55,546 nucleotides of DNA from Bacillota bacterium (GCA_023416695.1 JAEZGY010000022.1:1-55546); one strand, 5' to 3'. Shown: positions 15,765 to 25,313, counted from the first letter of the stretch. The notes: generated by a model not told the origin, from the sequence alone. Made by a program: numbers and translations.

Positions 15765-17039
15765 ATGAAACTAACAGCAAAGCTAAATAATAAGATATGG
15801 TTACTGCTGCTATTTCTGTTGAGTATGATTCATCCCATTTTACTGGTTGGTTTTTTTGTGTGGTTAATCATAGATTCTACCAAATCAACCTTTAAAGGAA
15901 TACAGGCACTTAATTTAATTGCAATCAGAACAATTCTAAATCCTGCGATTGCAGTGAATACCTCGTCAGTTCAACTAATTAAATGGGCGACAATTTTCAT
16001 AATATGTTTTAGAATTCTATACTCGGCTAAAGGAGAACGATATCCAAAAAAAGTGTCCCAGAGCATTTTTTGTGTTACATTCTTTTGCTTTTATATTTGT
16101 TTGGTATCCCTTGTGAATAGCTCATATCCAGTAGTGTCCATATTTAAGTGTATTTCCTATGGCTTTGTTTTTTGCTCTGTTCTGGTCGGGATATCCTCTT
16201 TAAAAAACAAGGTTGATATAGCAGATGAGCTTTTCACTTATCTTACGGTTTTGATGTTTGGCTGTATACTCTTTGCACCCTTTTCCTTTTCTTACTATTC
16301 CTCTGCAAGCTGGTTTATGGGGTTAACCAATCAATCTCAGATGTTTGGAATTATGGCTGCCTTATATGCGGCATTGTTGATTTATCAAATTACTAAGGGA
16401 AAAAGAACGTTATTCATATATTTTATGATTTTTATGGTGACAGCGCTGACGTTTATGAGTGGTTCTAGAACAGGAATGATTTCCACTATAATCTGTATCA
16501 TTTATGGACTATATATTGAAATAGTTAAAAATAAAAGAGCCTGGTTATTACTTATTGCTGTAGCAATCCTTATGGTTATAGGGGTTTTCTATGGCCATAC
16601 AATAAGTGAAGCATTTCGGACCTTTATTCTTAAGGATTATACAGGAACGGCTAGCTACGATGTCACATTAGGTAATATTTCCTTGTCTAGAAAAGGACAG
16701 TATGAGATGTTTTTGACGAAGTTTCAAAACAACAGATTCTTGGGGTCTGGATTTATGGTGCCCTTTGAAAGTGGAGTTCAGAGTTGGTCTTTTTCACTTA
16801 CTATTTTGGTGGAAAGCGGAAATCTATTTTATGCGGTACTTGGTGATTTGGGGTTCATTGGTCTTGGAATCTTCCTTCTCTGTTACGGTATGATTTTCTT
16901 CAAAGGGGATAAGACGAAGGGGAAAACAGTACTATTTCTTGCACCATTGTTGATTTGCATGGGAGAAATGGTTTTCTTTAGCACAAATAATAATGCCATT
17001 ATTCTTTACACAATGATTGCGGCATATTTAGTAGGGTGA
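15765..17039 (+). CDS. wzy: O-antigen/polysaccharide polymerase (Wzy-like)
   Basis: A 424-residue membrane protein with about ten to twelve helices. The ATG at 15765 with GAGGAG at 15749-15754 is preferred to the TTG at 15744. It has the feature of O-antigen ligase/polymerase-family proteins: a large extracytoplasmic loop in the second half (about residues 285-335 with GQYEMFLTKFQNNRFLGSGF) flanked by helices, and TFMSGSRTGMISTIICIIYG in the first half. It would join repeat units exported by Wzx. Sequence is poorly conserved in this family, so the call rests on topology, position and the GSRTG motif. Confidence 0.8.
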   Translation: MKLTAKLNNKIWLLLLFLLSMIHPILLVGFFVWLIIDSTKSTFKGIQALNLIAIRTILNPAIAVNTSSVQLIKWATIFIICFRILYSAKGERYPKKVSQSIFCVTFFCFYICLVSLVNSSYPVVSIFKCISYGFVFCSVLVGISSLKNKVDIADELFTYLTVLMFGCILFAPFSFSYYSSASWFMGLTNQSQMFGIMAALYAALLIYQITKGKRTLFIYFMIFMVTALTFMSGSRTGMISTIICIIYGLYIEIVKNKRAWLLLIAVAILMVIGVFYGHTISEAFRTFILKDYTGTASYDVTLGNISLSRKGQYEMFLTKFQNNRFLGSGFMVPFESGVQSWSFSLTILVESGNLFYAVLGDLGFIGLGIFLLCYGMIFFKGDKTKGKTVLFLAPLLICMGEMVFFSTNNNAIILYTMIAAYLVG

Positions 17040-17046
17040 GAGTGAA

Positions 17047-18171
17047 ATGAAAGTATGTTATTTGACCAATATTCCATCGCCATATCGTGTGGATTATTTT
17101 AATGAACTGGGAAAATACTGTGAGTTGACAGTGATTTTTGAACGAAGAAGTTCCAGTGAAAGAAATTCTGAATGGAACAATTATGAGTTTTGCAATTTTA
17201 AGGGCATTATTTTAGATGGGGTTAAGGTGTCAACTGATTCCGGTTTTTCGCTCAAAGGCTTAAGGTACCTAAAAGCAGGTGAGTATGATGTAATTGTAAG
17301 CACTAATTTTTCCACAATCTCAGGCATGCTCCAGATTATAAAAATGAAAGGCTCTCGCATTCGGTATTGCTTGGAAGCGGACGGTGGTTTTCCAGGAAGC
17401 GGTCGTGGCTGTAAAGAAAAGTTAAAGAAAACGCTACTAAGTGGTGCACAGAATTACTTTAGTACCAGTAGCATGTGTGATCAATATTTCCTTCTGTATG
17501 GGGCGAAAACTAATCAACTAGTCAGATACCCATTTACCTCCCTTCACGCAAGGAATGTGTTGCCCAGAGTATTGCCGTTTGAAGAAAAAGAACAGTTACG
17601 TAGAGCTTTAGCTATTACGGAGCAAAAAGTAGTCATCTCGGTAGGACGTTTTTCGTATAAAAATGGATACGGCAAAGGATTTGATACCTTGCTTCGGGTC
17701 TGTGAACATATGTCACCAGACTATGGGATCTATATCATCGGGGATGAACCAACGGAGGAATTCCTTTCCTGGAGGAGAAACAAGCAACTAGATCATTTGC
17801 ATTTTGTGCCTTTTGTAAAAAAGGACATATTAACAAGCTATTATCAAGCAGCAGATGTTTCTGTGTTGTTATCAAGGGGAGAGGCATGGGGATTAGTAAT
17901 CAACGAATCTATGGCGAACGGAGTTCCCGTGATTGCAACAAAAGCTTGTATCGCAGGTCAAGAGTTGATACAAAACGGAGAGAATGGGTATTTGGTAGAG
18001 GTAAATGATGCAGAGTCAGTTCAGTACTATATAGAAAGTATTTGTAGCAAGAGGATTGATGAGCAGAACATGGCCCAGTGTTGCTTGGATACCGCAAGGA
18101 AATACACCATAGAAGCCATGGTGGAATGTCATAGGATAGCGTTTGAGACAATCCTTCAGGAAGGAGACTAA
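17047..18171 (+). CDS. GT4 glycosyltransferase
   Basis: A 374-residue GT-B enzyme. The start MKVCYLTNIPSPYRVDYFNE is typical of GT4 proteins that modify surface polysaccharides. The C-terminal half has VISVGRFSYKNGYGKGFDTL, YYQAADVSVLLSRGEAWGLVINESMANGVPVIA, the latter holding the E-x7-E nucleotide-sugar motif (EAWGLVINE). It adds one sugar of the repeat unit. Start follows the polymerase stop by seven bases. The acceptor and donor are unknown. Confidence 0.88.
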   Translation: MKVCYLTNIPSPYRVDYFNELGKYCELTVIFERRSSSERNSEWNNYEFCNFKGIILDGVKVSTDSGFSLKGLRYLKAGEYDVIVSTNFSTISGMLQIIKMKGSRIRYCLEADGGFPGSGRGCKEKLKKTLLSGAQNYFSTSSMCDQYFLLYGAKTNQLVRYPFTSLHARNVLPRVLPFEEKEQLRRALAITEQKVVISVGRFSYKNGYGKGFDTLLRVCEHMSPDYGIYIIGDEPTEEFLSWRRNKQLDHLHFVPFVKKDILTSYYQAADVSVLLSRGEAWGLVINESMANGVPVIATKACIAGQELIQNGENGYLVEVNDAESVQYYIESICSKRIDEQNMAQCCLDTARKYTIEAMVECHRIAFETILQEGD

Positions 18172-18172
18172 T

Positions 18173-19246
18173 ATGAAAGTTGCTTTTTTCACTCCGACCC
18201 TGCAAATAGGTGGATACGAGAAAGTAGTGGTAGCATTTGCGAATCATTTAGCAGATACATACAATCAAAAAATTACGATTGTATGTGGTAACGATGAGGG
18301 TGGATTAAAAAGCCTAATCTCTCCCAAGGTATCGCTGGTTTGCTTAAGATGTAAAACCCGTAACCTGTTAGTGAAGTTGAGTCAATACTTAAAAATAGAA
18401 GAACCGGATGTTTTGTATACGGGGTTTCGAATATATAATTCCATTGCAATTATGGCACGAGCCTTGGCTAGAAACGGTAAAACGAAAGTTTTGATTAGTC
18501 AGCACGGGTATGAATATCAGGGGGGTGTTAGGAAAAAGATACATTCTTTGATTCAGAGGAAAGCGGATGGATTTATTGCGGTTACAGAAAACATAAGATG
18601 GTTTGAGCAAGAAGCGTTAAATCTTCGCTGTCTCCAATGTGTTATTGGGAATCCGGTGATTAAAGAAGGACTTGTCATTTCTCCTAGTAAGGACCCCTGG
18701 TTAGATAATCATCCTATTATTTGTGTTTGTTCTCGCTTGTCCCAGGATAAGAATGTAGGGCTAGCCATCGACATTCTTGATTTACTACATCAAAGCGGAG
18801 AGGTGTATAAGCTACTGATTCTTGGGGATGGTCCTGAAAGGAGGAGTCTCACAGAAAAAGTTCAGGCTAAGAACCTTTCTCATTTTGTTCGATTTCAAGG
18901 CTATGTACAACGTCCCATGGACTATATGGCTCGCTGTTCGGTGTATCTACATACCAGTGACAAAGAAGGATTTGGCAATACAGTAGTAGAAGCGATGTAT
19001 ACTGGTTTACCTGTTGTGACAACAGATTGTGGAGGTCCGGTAGAGCTTATTGAAAATGAGAAGTATGGAATCTGCTTTGGCTCTGGCCATGCTAAAACGG
19101 CTGCTACTAGAGGAAAGAATACAATCCTCTATGTGGTGGAGAATAGAGCATTGTTTTCAGGGATGAAGGAAAAGGCAGAGGAGTTTACCGTGGAGACTGC
19201 CACGAAAAAGTTGATTTGTTTTATAAAAAAGGATGATAGTGAATGA
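18173..19246 (+). CDS. GT4 glycosyltransferase
   Basis: A 357-residue GT-B enzyme from the ATG at 18173, with AAGGAG directly upstream inside the end of the previous gene. Motifs: FFTPTLQIGGYEKVVVAFAN (acceptor domain), ICVCSRLSQDKNVGLAIDIL, LGDGPERRSL, and SDKEGFGNTVVEAMYTGLPV with the E-x7-E pair. It resembles N-acetylgalactosamine/glucose transferases of capsule clusters. The upstream extension to 18143 overlaps the previous gene and lacks a ribosome site. Confidence 0.88.
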   Translation: MKVAFFTPTLQIGGYEKVVVAFANHLADTYNQKITIVCGNDEGGLKSLISPKVSLVCLRCKTRNLLVKLSQYLKIEEPDVLYTGFRIYNSIAIMARALARNGKTKVLISQHGYEYQGGVRKKIHSLIQRKADGFIAVTENIRWFEQEALNLRCLQCVIGNPVIKEGLVISPSKDPWLDNHPIICVCSRLSQDKNVGLAIDILDLLHQSGEVYKLLILGDGPERRSLTEKVQAKNLSHFVRFQGYVQRPMDYMARCSVYLHTSDKEGFGNTVVEAMYTGLPVVTTDCGGPVELIENEKYGICFGSGHAKTAATRGKNTILYVVENRALFSGMKEKAEEFTVETATKKLICFIKKDDSE

Positions 19247-19758
19247 GGAATAGAATAAGAGGTGTAGTCCTTTTCGTTTTAAATCATTTTTTTGCTGTGA
19301 CAAGATTCTGGAGATTTAAGAATACACTGCTTCGATTGGTAGGAGTGAAAATCGGAAGCAATGTAAAAATAGTTTGTCCATTAAAAATGAATGTTTGCAG
19401 TAATCTTTCTATTGGCGACAACACATGGATTGGAAAAAACTTAACCATATTGGGGAATGAGGATATTGAAATTGGTAAGAACTGTGATATTGCACCGGAA
19501 GTAGTTCTTGCAACTGGCACCCATGAAATTGGTAGTGCCAAACGCCGAGCTGGAAATGGGTATTGCAAAAGAATAAAGATAGAGGATGGGTGCTGGATTG
19601 GAGCACGAGCAATGTTGCTTGCTGGTGTACATGTGAAGGCCGGTAGTATTGTTGCTGCTGGGGCGGTTGTAACAAAAGAGGTCATTTCTAATGTTGTGGT
19701 GGGAGGAGTTCCTGCGAAAGTGATTCGGGAGTTGGAGGAGATAGAGAGTGGCGATTAG
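19243..19758 (+). CDS. left-handed beta-helix acyltransferase (WcaF/CysE-like)
   Basis: A 171-residue hexapeptide-repeat acyltransferase. Repeats run through SIGDNTWIGKNLTILGNEDI and EIGKNCDIAPEVVLATGTHE (the probable catalytic His in GTHE), then GCWIGARAMLLAGVHVKAGS and VVVGGVPAKVI. A short N-terminal hydrophobic helix (GVVLFVLNHFFAVTRFW) may attach it to the membrane. It overlaps the preceding stop (ATGA) and its end overlaps the GTG of the next gene. It likely acetylates a sugar of the repeat unit. Confidence 0.87.
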   Translation: MRNRIRGVVLFVLNHFFAVTRFWRFKNTLLRLVGVKIGSNVKIVCPLKMNVCSNLSIGDNTWIGKNLTILGNEDIEIGKNCDIAPEVVLATGTHEIGSAKRRAGNGYCKRIKIEDGCWIGARAMLLAGVHVKAGSIVAAGAVVTKEVISNVVVGGVPAKVIRELEEIESGD

Positions 19759-21190
19759 TGTTGTAATCCCTTTGTATAATAAGGAAAAATACATAGCCAG
19801 AACGATAAAAAGTGTCCTATCACAGTTGAACAAGGAGGATGAGATAATTATAGTCAACGATGGTTCAAAGGATCATAGTGTAGAACAAGTAAAACGTATG
19901 AAAGACCATCGAATAAAGTTGTTCCACCAAGAAAATGGGGGAGCATCTAGTGCTAGAAATAAAGGAGTTACACTTGCGTCTAATAGCTTAATTGCGTTTA
20001 TAGATGCAGATGATATCTGGTATCAAGACTATTTATACGAGATGCGCAAGCTAATTAAGGAGTATCCAGACGCCGTGGTATATGGCGCAAACTATGACAT
20101 CTTGGAAAAGCACAAAAAAAGTATGATGAGCTACCCAGGTATTGACAAGGATACAGGACTGATTACCAATTACTTTGAATCAGCCATCACCTATACGCCG
20201 CTTTGGACGTCAGCCGTTATCGTTAGAAAAGAAGCATTTATGAGTGTTGGAGGGTTTTCAAAAGATTGTAAAATATGTGAGGATGTAGATCTTTGGTGTC
20301 GTCTTGCTCTATATGGAAAGATTGCTTATAGGAACAAACCCCTTGCCCTCTATAATAGAGACGTAGAGGGCATGCTTTCTCGTGAGAAAATGCATTCTTG
20401 CTTATTCCCGTTTCTAGCCAATCATTTCAAGGTAAGTGAGTTTGCTGGTAATCCCATTTCATATGAATCCGTGACAAGATTTATACAAGCAAGACGTTTA
20501 GTTGCCGTAAAATATGCTCTATTCAATGCTAATAATCCAATAGAAGCAAGAGATATCCTAAGAAACATGAAGCCTAGTAAGGAAATTAATAAACAGTACA
20601 GGATGCTTTATGTTGCTACTTATTTACCATATCGATCCTTAATGCTAGTAAGAAAGGTTCAATTAGTGTTAAAAAGGTCAGCAATTCTGATGCGAAACGT
20701 ACTTTTTAAAATCTCCCTACACTTACTTCCGTCTTTTATGTATTCAAAAACATCTACAAGAGTAAAGAGTTGGTTGGCAAAAGGGGTCTTACCCTTTGTG
20801 GGGGAACGTATTAACTGGGGCAAAAAAATAAAAATGAGCACAAATATTAGTATTGGAAATGATTCTGGGGTAGGAAATCATGCATTTCTAAACGGGCCTA
20901 TTTCTATAGGGAATGATGTTATGATGGGTACCAATGTTAAGATATTTCGTCGTAACCATGTTACATCACGTACAGATATCCCAATGAGAGTGCAGGGTAT
21001 GACCAAACCTAAAAAATTAGTGATTGAGGATGATGTATGGATTGGTGATGATGTAACAATTATTCCAAGCGTAGATCGCATTGGTCGGGGTAGCATTATC
21101 GGTACCGGTGCAGTGGTTACCCATAATATTCCGGAGTATTCAGTTTGTGTTGGCAATCCTGGAAGAGTTGTTAGAAACCGTAAATCATGA
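19748..21190 (+). CDS. fusion of GT2 glycosyltransferase and beta-helix acyltransferase
   Basis: A 480-residue protein with two catalytic domains. Residues 1-220 are a GT2 (GT-A) glycosyltransferase: SVVIPLYNKEKYIARTIKSV, IIVNDGSKD, GGASSARNKG and DADD at about 86-89, the metal-binding DXD. About 120 residues of helical linker follow. From about 345 to the end is a left-handed beta-helix acyltransferase with GNHAFLNGPISIGNDVMMGT, NHVTSRTDIP carrying the probable catalytic His, DVWIGDDVTIIPSVDRIGRG and GTGAVVTHNIPEYSV. Start GTG 19748 with GGAGG at 19733. It probably transfers a sugar and then acetylates the product. Confidence 0.88.
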   Translation: MAISVVIPLYNKEKYIARTIKSVLSQLNKEDEIIIVNDGSKDHSVEQVKRMKDHRIKLFHQENGGASSARNKGVTLASNSLIAFIDADDIWYQDYLYEMRKLIKEYPDAVVYGANYDILEKHKKSMMSYPGIDKDTGLITNYFESAITYTPLWTSAVIVRKEAFMSVGGFSKDCKICEDVDLWCRLALYGKIAYRNKPLALYNRDVEGMLSREKMHSCLFPFLANHFKVSEFAGNPISYESVTRFIQARRLVAVKYALFNANNPIEARDILRNMKPSKEINKQYRMLYVATYLPYRSLMLVRKVQLVLKRSAILMRNVLFKISLHLLPSFMYSKTSTRVKSWLAKGVLPFVGERINWGKKIKMSTNISIGNDSGVGNHAFLNGPISIGNDVMMGTNVKIFRRNHVTSRTDIPMRVQGMTKPKKLVIEDDVWIGDDVTIIPSVDRIGRGSIIGTGAVVTHNIPEYSVCVGNPGRVVRNRKS

Positions 21191-21208
21191 TTAGGGAGAG
21201 GGGGACGT

Positions 21209-22402
21209 ATGGATAACACATATGTTTTATATCAGCATGCAGGTTCAGGGAATCATGGATGCGAAGCCCTGATTAGAACGGTAATTGCTACAATTCGTAA
21301 TTTTGATGAAAATGGAAACTTTGTTGTTGTCAGTAGTAAGCCTTTCGAAGATGAGAAGTATGGAATCGGTACCATTGCTTCCACTAAAATAGTAAATCTA
21401 AACAAGAAAGTGAATAAATTTAGTGCCAATTGGTGGATGTACCAGTTGGGAAAAGTACTTCATAGTAGATCACTGCAGGATAATGCATTGTTTTATCTTG
21501 ATTGGATCTCTGAGGAGAAATCCACTTACTATATTGCAATTGGAGGAGACAATTATTGCTATAACAAAGGACGCTCTTTTTATGTGATAGATAATCTTCT
21601 TCCTAATAAGCACAAGATGCTGTGGGGGTGCTCCATTGAACCTGGTGATATAGATGATACAATGATTCAACACCTGAGTAATTTTGCGATGATATCAGTA
21701 CGGGAGCGAATCACGTATCACGCACTTCAAGATGCTGGTTTAGAAAATGTCTGGTATATTCCTGATACTGCCTTTATATTACCACAGCAGGAGTATAGTG
21801 TTTTGAATAAAAAGAAAAAATATGTTGGTATCAATATCAGCCCTTTGATCATGAATTACACGAATAACTCCGAGATGATTTATTCAAATTATAGAAATCT
21901 GATTACTTACCTCCTAGAAAATACTGACTTTGAACTTCTGTTTATTCCCCATGTAGTGACTGATGGAAATGATGATAGAGAGGCAATCACAATATTGATG
22001 GAGGGGTTACATGAAAATCAGCGGATTCATGTGATAAATGACGCCAATTGTATGAAGCTGAAGAATGTGATCAGTAAGACGGAATTCTTTATTGGAGCAA
22101 GAACCCATGCTACCATAGCAGCCTATTCCACTGGAGTACCTACTCTTGTTGTGGGTTATTCAGTAAAATCCAAAGGAATAGCACGTCAGCTATTTGGGAC
22201 AGAAGAAGGATATGTGATAGCTGTTGATCACCTTTACTCCACGGATGATTTAAAAAATGCTTATATTCAAATGAGCAAAAACATTGACTCAATAAAAGAT
22301 CAGCTTAATAAGAAAACAAGTGAGAATCAAAATGCAATCTATACGGAATATACCAAGCTTCTTACTAAATGGATAACTGAGACAAGAAGGAGTAATCAGT
22401 AG
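21209..22402 (+). CDS. polysaccharide pyruvyl transferase family protein
   Basis: A 397-residue protein of the CsaB/WcaK family. Motifs: YQHAGSGNHGCEALIRTVIA at the N-terminus, AIGGDNYCYNKG, RERITYHALQDAGLENVWYI, PDTAF, and the C-terminal GARTHATIAAYSTGVPTLVV followed by YSVKSKGIA. Family members transfer pyruvyl ketals from phosphoenolpyruvate onto surface sugars, or are partner proteins of FrhB-like proteins in such clusters. GAGAGGGGG precedes the ATG. An acidic pyruvate-ketal on the polymer is the likely result. Confidence 0.88.
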   Translation: MDNTYVLYQHAGSGNHGCEALIRTVIATIRNFDENGNFVVVSSKPFEDEKYGIGTIASTKIVNLNKKVNKFSANWWMYQLGKVLHSRSLQDNALFYLDWISEEKSTYYIAIGGDNYCYNKGRSFYVIDNLLPNKHKMLWGCSIEPGDIDDTMIQHLSNFAMISVRERITYHALQDAGLENVWYIPDTAFILPQQEYSVLNKKKKYVGINISPLIMNYTNNSEMIYSNYRNLITYLLENTDFELLFIPHVVTDGNDDREAITILMEGLHENQRIHVINDANCMKLKNVISKTEFFIGARTHATIAAYSTGVPTLVVGYSVKSKGIARQLFGTEEGYVIAVDHLYSTDDLKNAYIQMSKNIDSIKDQLNKKTSENQNAIYTEYTKLLTKWITETRRSNQ

Positions 22403-22404
22403 TT

Positions 22405-23007
22405 ATGTTAAAACATGTAAAAAAGAGAATTCTTAGAAAACATAGAAAGTTCAAAGGGTTACCAATCACAATTATTAGTAATAATTGCTTTGCTGGCATG
22501 TGGTATAAAGAATATAATCAAAAATACGATAGCCCAACCATAGGTCTGTTTATTAGAGTAAGAGATTTTTTGAACTTTATAAATTGTCTTGAAGAGTATT
22601 GTAAATCAGATTTGATCTGGGATGTAAAAACAGAGGAAACATATCCTGTGGCGCTTATTAGCAACAATGGGGTATCGGTTATGGTACATTTTATGCACTA
22701 TAGCGATGCCCAACAGGCTGAAAATGCTTGGAAACGTAGATGCAAAAGAATTCATCAGGAAAGGCTAGTTAGCATTTTTATACAAACCCCACAAATGACC
22801 AAAGAAGATATTTATGAATATGATAGAGTAGAGCTTAAAGGCCAAAGAAAAATACTTGTATTAGATAATAAGTGGAAAGATAACTATGAATTAACCAATA
22901 CTTATGTGATCTATACAGATGCGTTTCATTGGGAAGAACCATTCTCATGGGATTTCGGAAAGGTGGAGAGGTCTGTTAGGAAAGCTAAGTGTTTCATCCT
23001 GGATTAA
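22405..23007 (+). CDS. DUF1919 family protein
   Basis: A 200-residue protein of the DUF1919 family found in capsule and exopolysaccharide clusters. The family signature SNNCFAGMWYKEYNQKYDSP near residue 30 and TPTIGLF-like region (PTIGLFIRVRDFLNFINCLE) are clear, as is the central YPVALISNNGVSVMVHFMHY with conserved acidic and His residues. It probably acts as a glycosyl- or phospho-transferring enzyme, but the reaction is not known. It starts two bases after the pyruvyl-transferase stop. Confidence 0.82.
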   Translation: MLKHVKKRILRKHRKFKGLPITIISNNCFAGMWYKEYNQKYDSPTIGLFIRVRDFLNFINCLEEYCKSDLIWDVKTEETYPVALISNNGVSVMVHFMHYSDAQQAENAWKRRCKRIHQERLVSIFIQTPQMTKEDIYEYDRVELKGQRKILVLDNKWKDNYELTNTYVIYTDAFHWEEPFSWDFGKVERSVRKAKCFILD

Positions 23008-23024
23008 AATAGAGGTCATATAGT

Positions 23025-24080
23025 ATGAATTTATATAACGAGATTCCCGGGCAGATGAAAGAAAAAACAGTAATGATTACCGGTGGAACAGGGTCTTTTG
23101 GTTCCGCTGTTTTGAACCGCTTCCTTACTAGTGATATTGGTGAGATACGGATACTCTCGAGAGATGAAAAAAAGCAAGATGATATGAGACATGAGTATCA
23201 AGTACGTTATCCTGCCTATGTTGATAAGCTACAGTTCTACCTTGGGGATGTGAGAGATATTCAGTCTGTGCATAATGCTATACAAGGGGTGGATTTCCTT
23301 TTCCATGCAGCTGCACTGAAGCAGGTTCCCTCTTGTGAGTTCTTCCCAATGGAAGCCATAAAGACAAATGTAATCGGAACGGAGAATGTTCTTACGGCAG
23401 CCATTGAAGCAGGGGTTAAAACAGTGGTGTGTCTTTCTACAGATAAGGCTGCCTATCCGGTAAATGCCATGGGTACTTCAAAGGCTATGATGGAAAAGGT
23501 CATTGTAGCCAAGGCGAGAACATCAAGAAATACTAAGATTTGCTGCACAAGATACGGAAATGTTATGTGTAGCAGAGGTAGTGTAATCCCCCTTTGGATT
23601 GACCAGATTAAGGCGGGCAATCCGATTACCATTACTGAGCCTACTATGACACGTTTCATCATGAGTTTAGACGAAGCGGTTGATTTAGTTCTGTTTGCCT
23701 TTGAAAATGGTGTGTCTGGCGATATTCTTGTACAAAAGGCTCCAGCCTGCACCATTGAAACTCAGGCAAAGGCAGTTCTAGAACTGTTCGGTGGTAAGGA
23801 AGAAGAGATCAAGATAATTGGTATCCGGCATGGTGAGAAGTTGTATGAAACACTTCTTACCAATGAAGAATGTGCCTATGCCATAGATATGGGCAACTTC
23901 TATAGAGTACCTTGTGATAAGCGTGGCTTGAATTATGACAAGTACTTTAAAGATGGAGACATAGGGAGAAACACAATTACTGAGTTTAACTCCAATAACA
24001 CAACCCTCCTTGATGTGGCACAAACTAAGGAAAAATTAGCACTACTCCAGTACATAAAAGATAGACTTAAAGAAGAGTAA
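23025..24080 (+). CDS. fnlA: UDP-GlcNAc 4,6-dehydratase/5-epimerase (FnlA/WbjB/CapE)
   Basis: A 351-residue extended SDR catalysing the first step from UDP-GlcNAc to UDP-L-FucNAc. Motifs: TVMITGGTGSFGSAVLNRFL (cofactor loop), ILSRDEKKQDDMR, VDFLFHAAALKQVPSCEFFP, and STDKAAYPVNAMGTSKAMMEK, where a Met replaces the usual catalytic Tyr (M-x3-K), a hallmark of the CapE/WbjB group as opposed to PseB or WbpM. The next two genes complete the pathway in order. Ribosome site AGAGGT. Confidence 0.92.
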   Translation: MNLYNEIPGQMKEKTVMITGGTGSFGSAVLNRFLTSDIGEIRILSRDEKKQDDMRHEYQVRYPAYVDKLQFYLGDVRDIQSVHNAIQGVDFLFHAAALKQVPSCEFFPMEAIKTNVIGTENVLTAAIEAGVKTVVCLSTDKAAYPVNAMGTSKAMMEKVIVAKARTSRNTKICCTRYGNVMCSRGSVIPLWIDQIKAGNPITITEPTMTRFIMSLDEAVDLVLFAFENGVSGDILVQKAPACTIETQAKAVLELFGGKEEEIKIIGIRHGEKLYETLLTNEECAYAIDMGNFYRVPCDKRGLNYDKYFKDGDIGRNTITEFNSNNTTLLDVAQTKEKLALLQYIKDRLKEE

Positions 24081-24104
24081 TCCTTAGAATAGGGGGAATG
24101 GAAT

Positions 24105-25313
24105 CTGTTAAAGATCTTAGTGACTGGTGCTTATGGGTTTGTTGGTAAGAACTTATGCCAAGCACTTTACAATATAAAAGACAATAAAGACAGAACGCAT
24201 CCAGGCTTAGTGGTGGATGAGATTTTTGAGTATGATAGGAATTCTACTCCTGAGGAGTTAGATAAGTGGTGTAAAGAGGCTAATTTCGTCTTTCACCTTG
24301 CTGGTGTCAACAGACCAAAGGATGAAAAAGAATATCTAGAAGAAAACTTCGGATTTACTTCCACTCTGCTTGATACCCTTCGCGCCCATAATAATACTTG
24401 TCCGGTAATGCTATCCTCATCCATCCAGGCAACCTTACTTGGTAGGTATGGTGAGTCTGTATACGGGAAAAGCAAGCTGGCAGGAGAAGAATTGCTTTTT
24501 TCTTACTGGAGAGAAAAAGGTGCCACCGTTCTTATATATCGCTTTCCTAACCTTTTTGGGAAGTGGTGTCGTCCAAATTACAACTCTGTAGTAGCAACCT
24601 TTTGTCACAACATAGCAAATGACTTGCCGATTACTGTTTCTGACCGTGCTGTTAGGTTGGAATTGTTATATATTGACGATTTGGTCGAGGAGATGATAGG
24701 TGCCCTTCAGGGAAAAGAGCATCATTGTGAATATAATGGTTTACAGGCAGTTGGTAAGGAAGGCGGTAGATACTGTTATGTGCCGGTGACGCACAAAGCC
24801 ACACTAGGAGAGATAGTAGATCTCCTTCATCAATACAAAAACCAACCAAAAACTTTAATAATGCCCGAGATTCCAAATGGATCCTTTGCTAAAAAGCTTT
24901 ATTCCACGTATCTTTCTTACTTACCTGCTGATAAGGTAAAGTTTGAGCTGAAGATGAATGTGGACAGCAGAGGGAGCTTTACTGAATTGCTCAAATCAGA
25001 AAAGGGTGGACAGATTTCAGTCAATATCAGCAAACCAGGAAGTACAAAAGGAGAACATTGGCATCATACCAAGTGGGAACTCTTTATTGTGGTTTCTGGA
25101 CATGGTTTGATTCAGGAAAGAAAGATTGGTACGAATGAAATACTTCAGTTTGAAGTAAGGGGGGAGAAGATAGAGGCAGTCCACATGCTTCCAGGGTACA
25201 CGCACAATATTGTCAACCTTTCAAAGACACAAGACTTAGTGACCATCATGTGGGCGAATGAAATCTTTGACCCTAACGACCCGGATACATTTGGTGAGAA
25301 AGTAGTGAAATAG
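24105..25313 (+). CDS. fnlB: CapF/WbjC/FnlB bifunctional epimerase-reductase, probable CTG start
   Basis: Second enzyme of UDP-L-FucNAc synthesis: an N-terminal SDR domain (NADPH-dependent reductase) and a C-terminal metal-binding cupin (3-epimerase). Visible are VTGAYGFVGKNLCQAL, FHLAGVNRPKDEKEY, ESVYGKSKLAGEELL with Y-x3-K, and the cupin with GEHWHHTKWELFIVVSGHG. The frame has no ATG, GTG or TTG between the TAG at 24090 and GTG 24120, and starting at 24120 would remove the first beta strand of the Rossmann fold. CTG at 24105, eight bases after AGGGGG (24091-24096), gives MLKILVTGAYGFVG and is the best start. Length 402 residues, as expected for the family. Confidence 0.88.
   Translation: MLKILVTGAYGFVGKNLCQALYNIKDNKDRTHPGLVVDEIFEYDRNSTPEELDKWCKEANFVFHLAGVNRPKDEKEYLEENFGFTSTLLDTLRAHNNTCPVMLSSSIQATLLGRYGESVYGKSKLAGEELLFSYWREKGATVLIYRFPNLFGKWCRPNYNSVVATFCHNIANDLPITVSDRAVRLELLYIDDLVEEMIGALQGKEHHCEYNGLQAVGKEGGRYCYVPVTHKATLGEIVDLLHQYKNQPKTLIMPEIPNGSFAKKLYSTYLSYLPADKVKFELKMNVDSRGSFTELLKSEKGGQISVNISKPGSTKGEHWHHTKWELFIVVSGHGLIQERKIGTNEILQFEVRGEKIEAVHMLPGYTHNIVNLSKTQDLVTIMWANEIFDPNDPDTFGEKVVK

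Noticed and set aside
19284..19857. Several long minus-strand frames opposite the acyltransferase and GT2 genes.
   Set aside because: They are antisense shadows of repetitive hexapeptide coding sequence; no ribosome sites or protein-like features.
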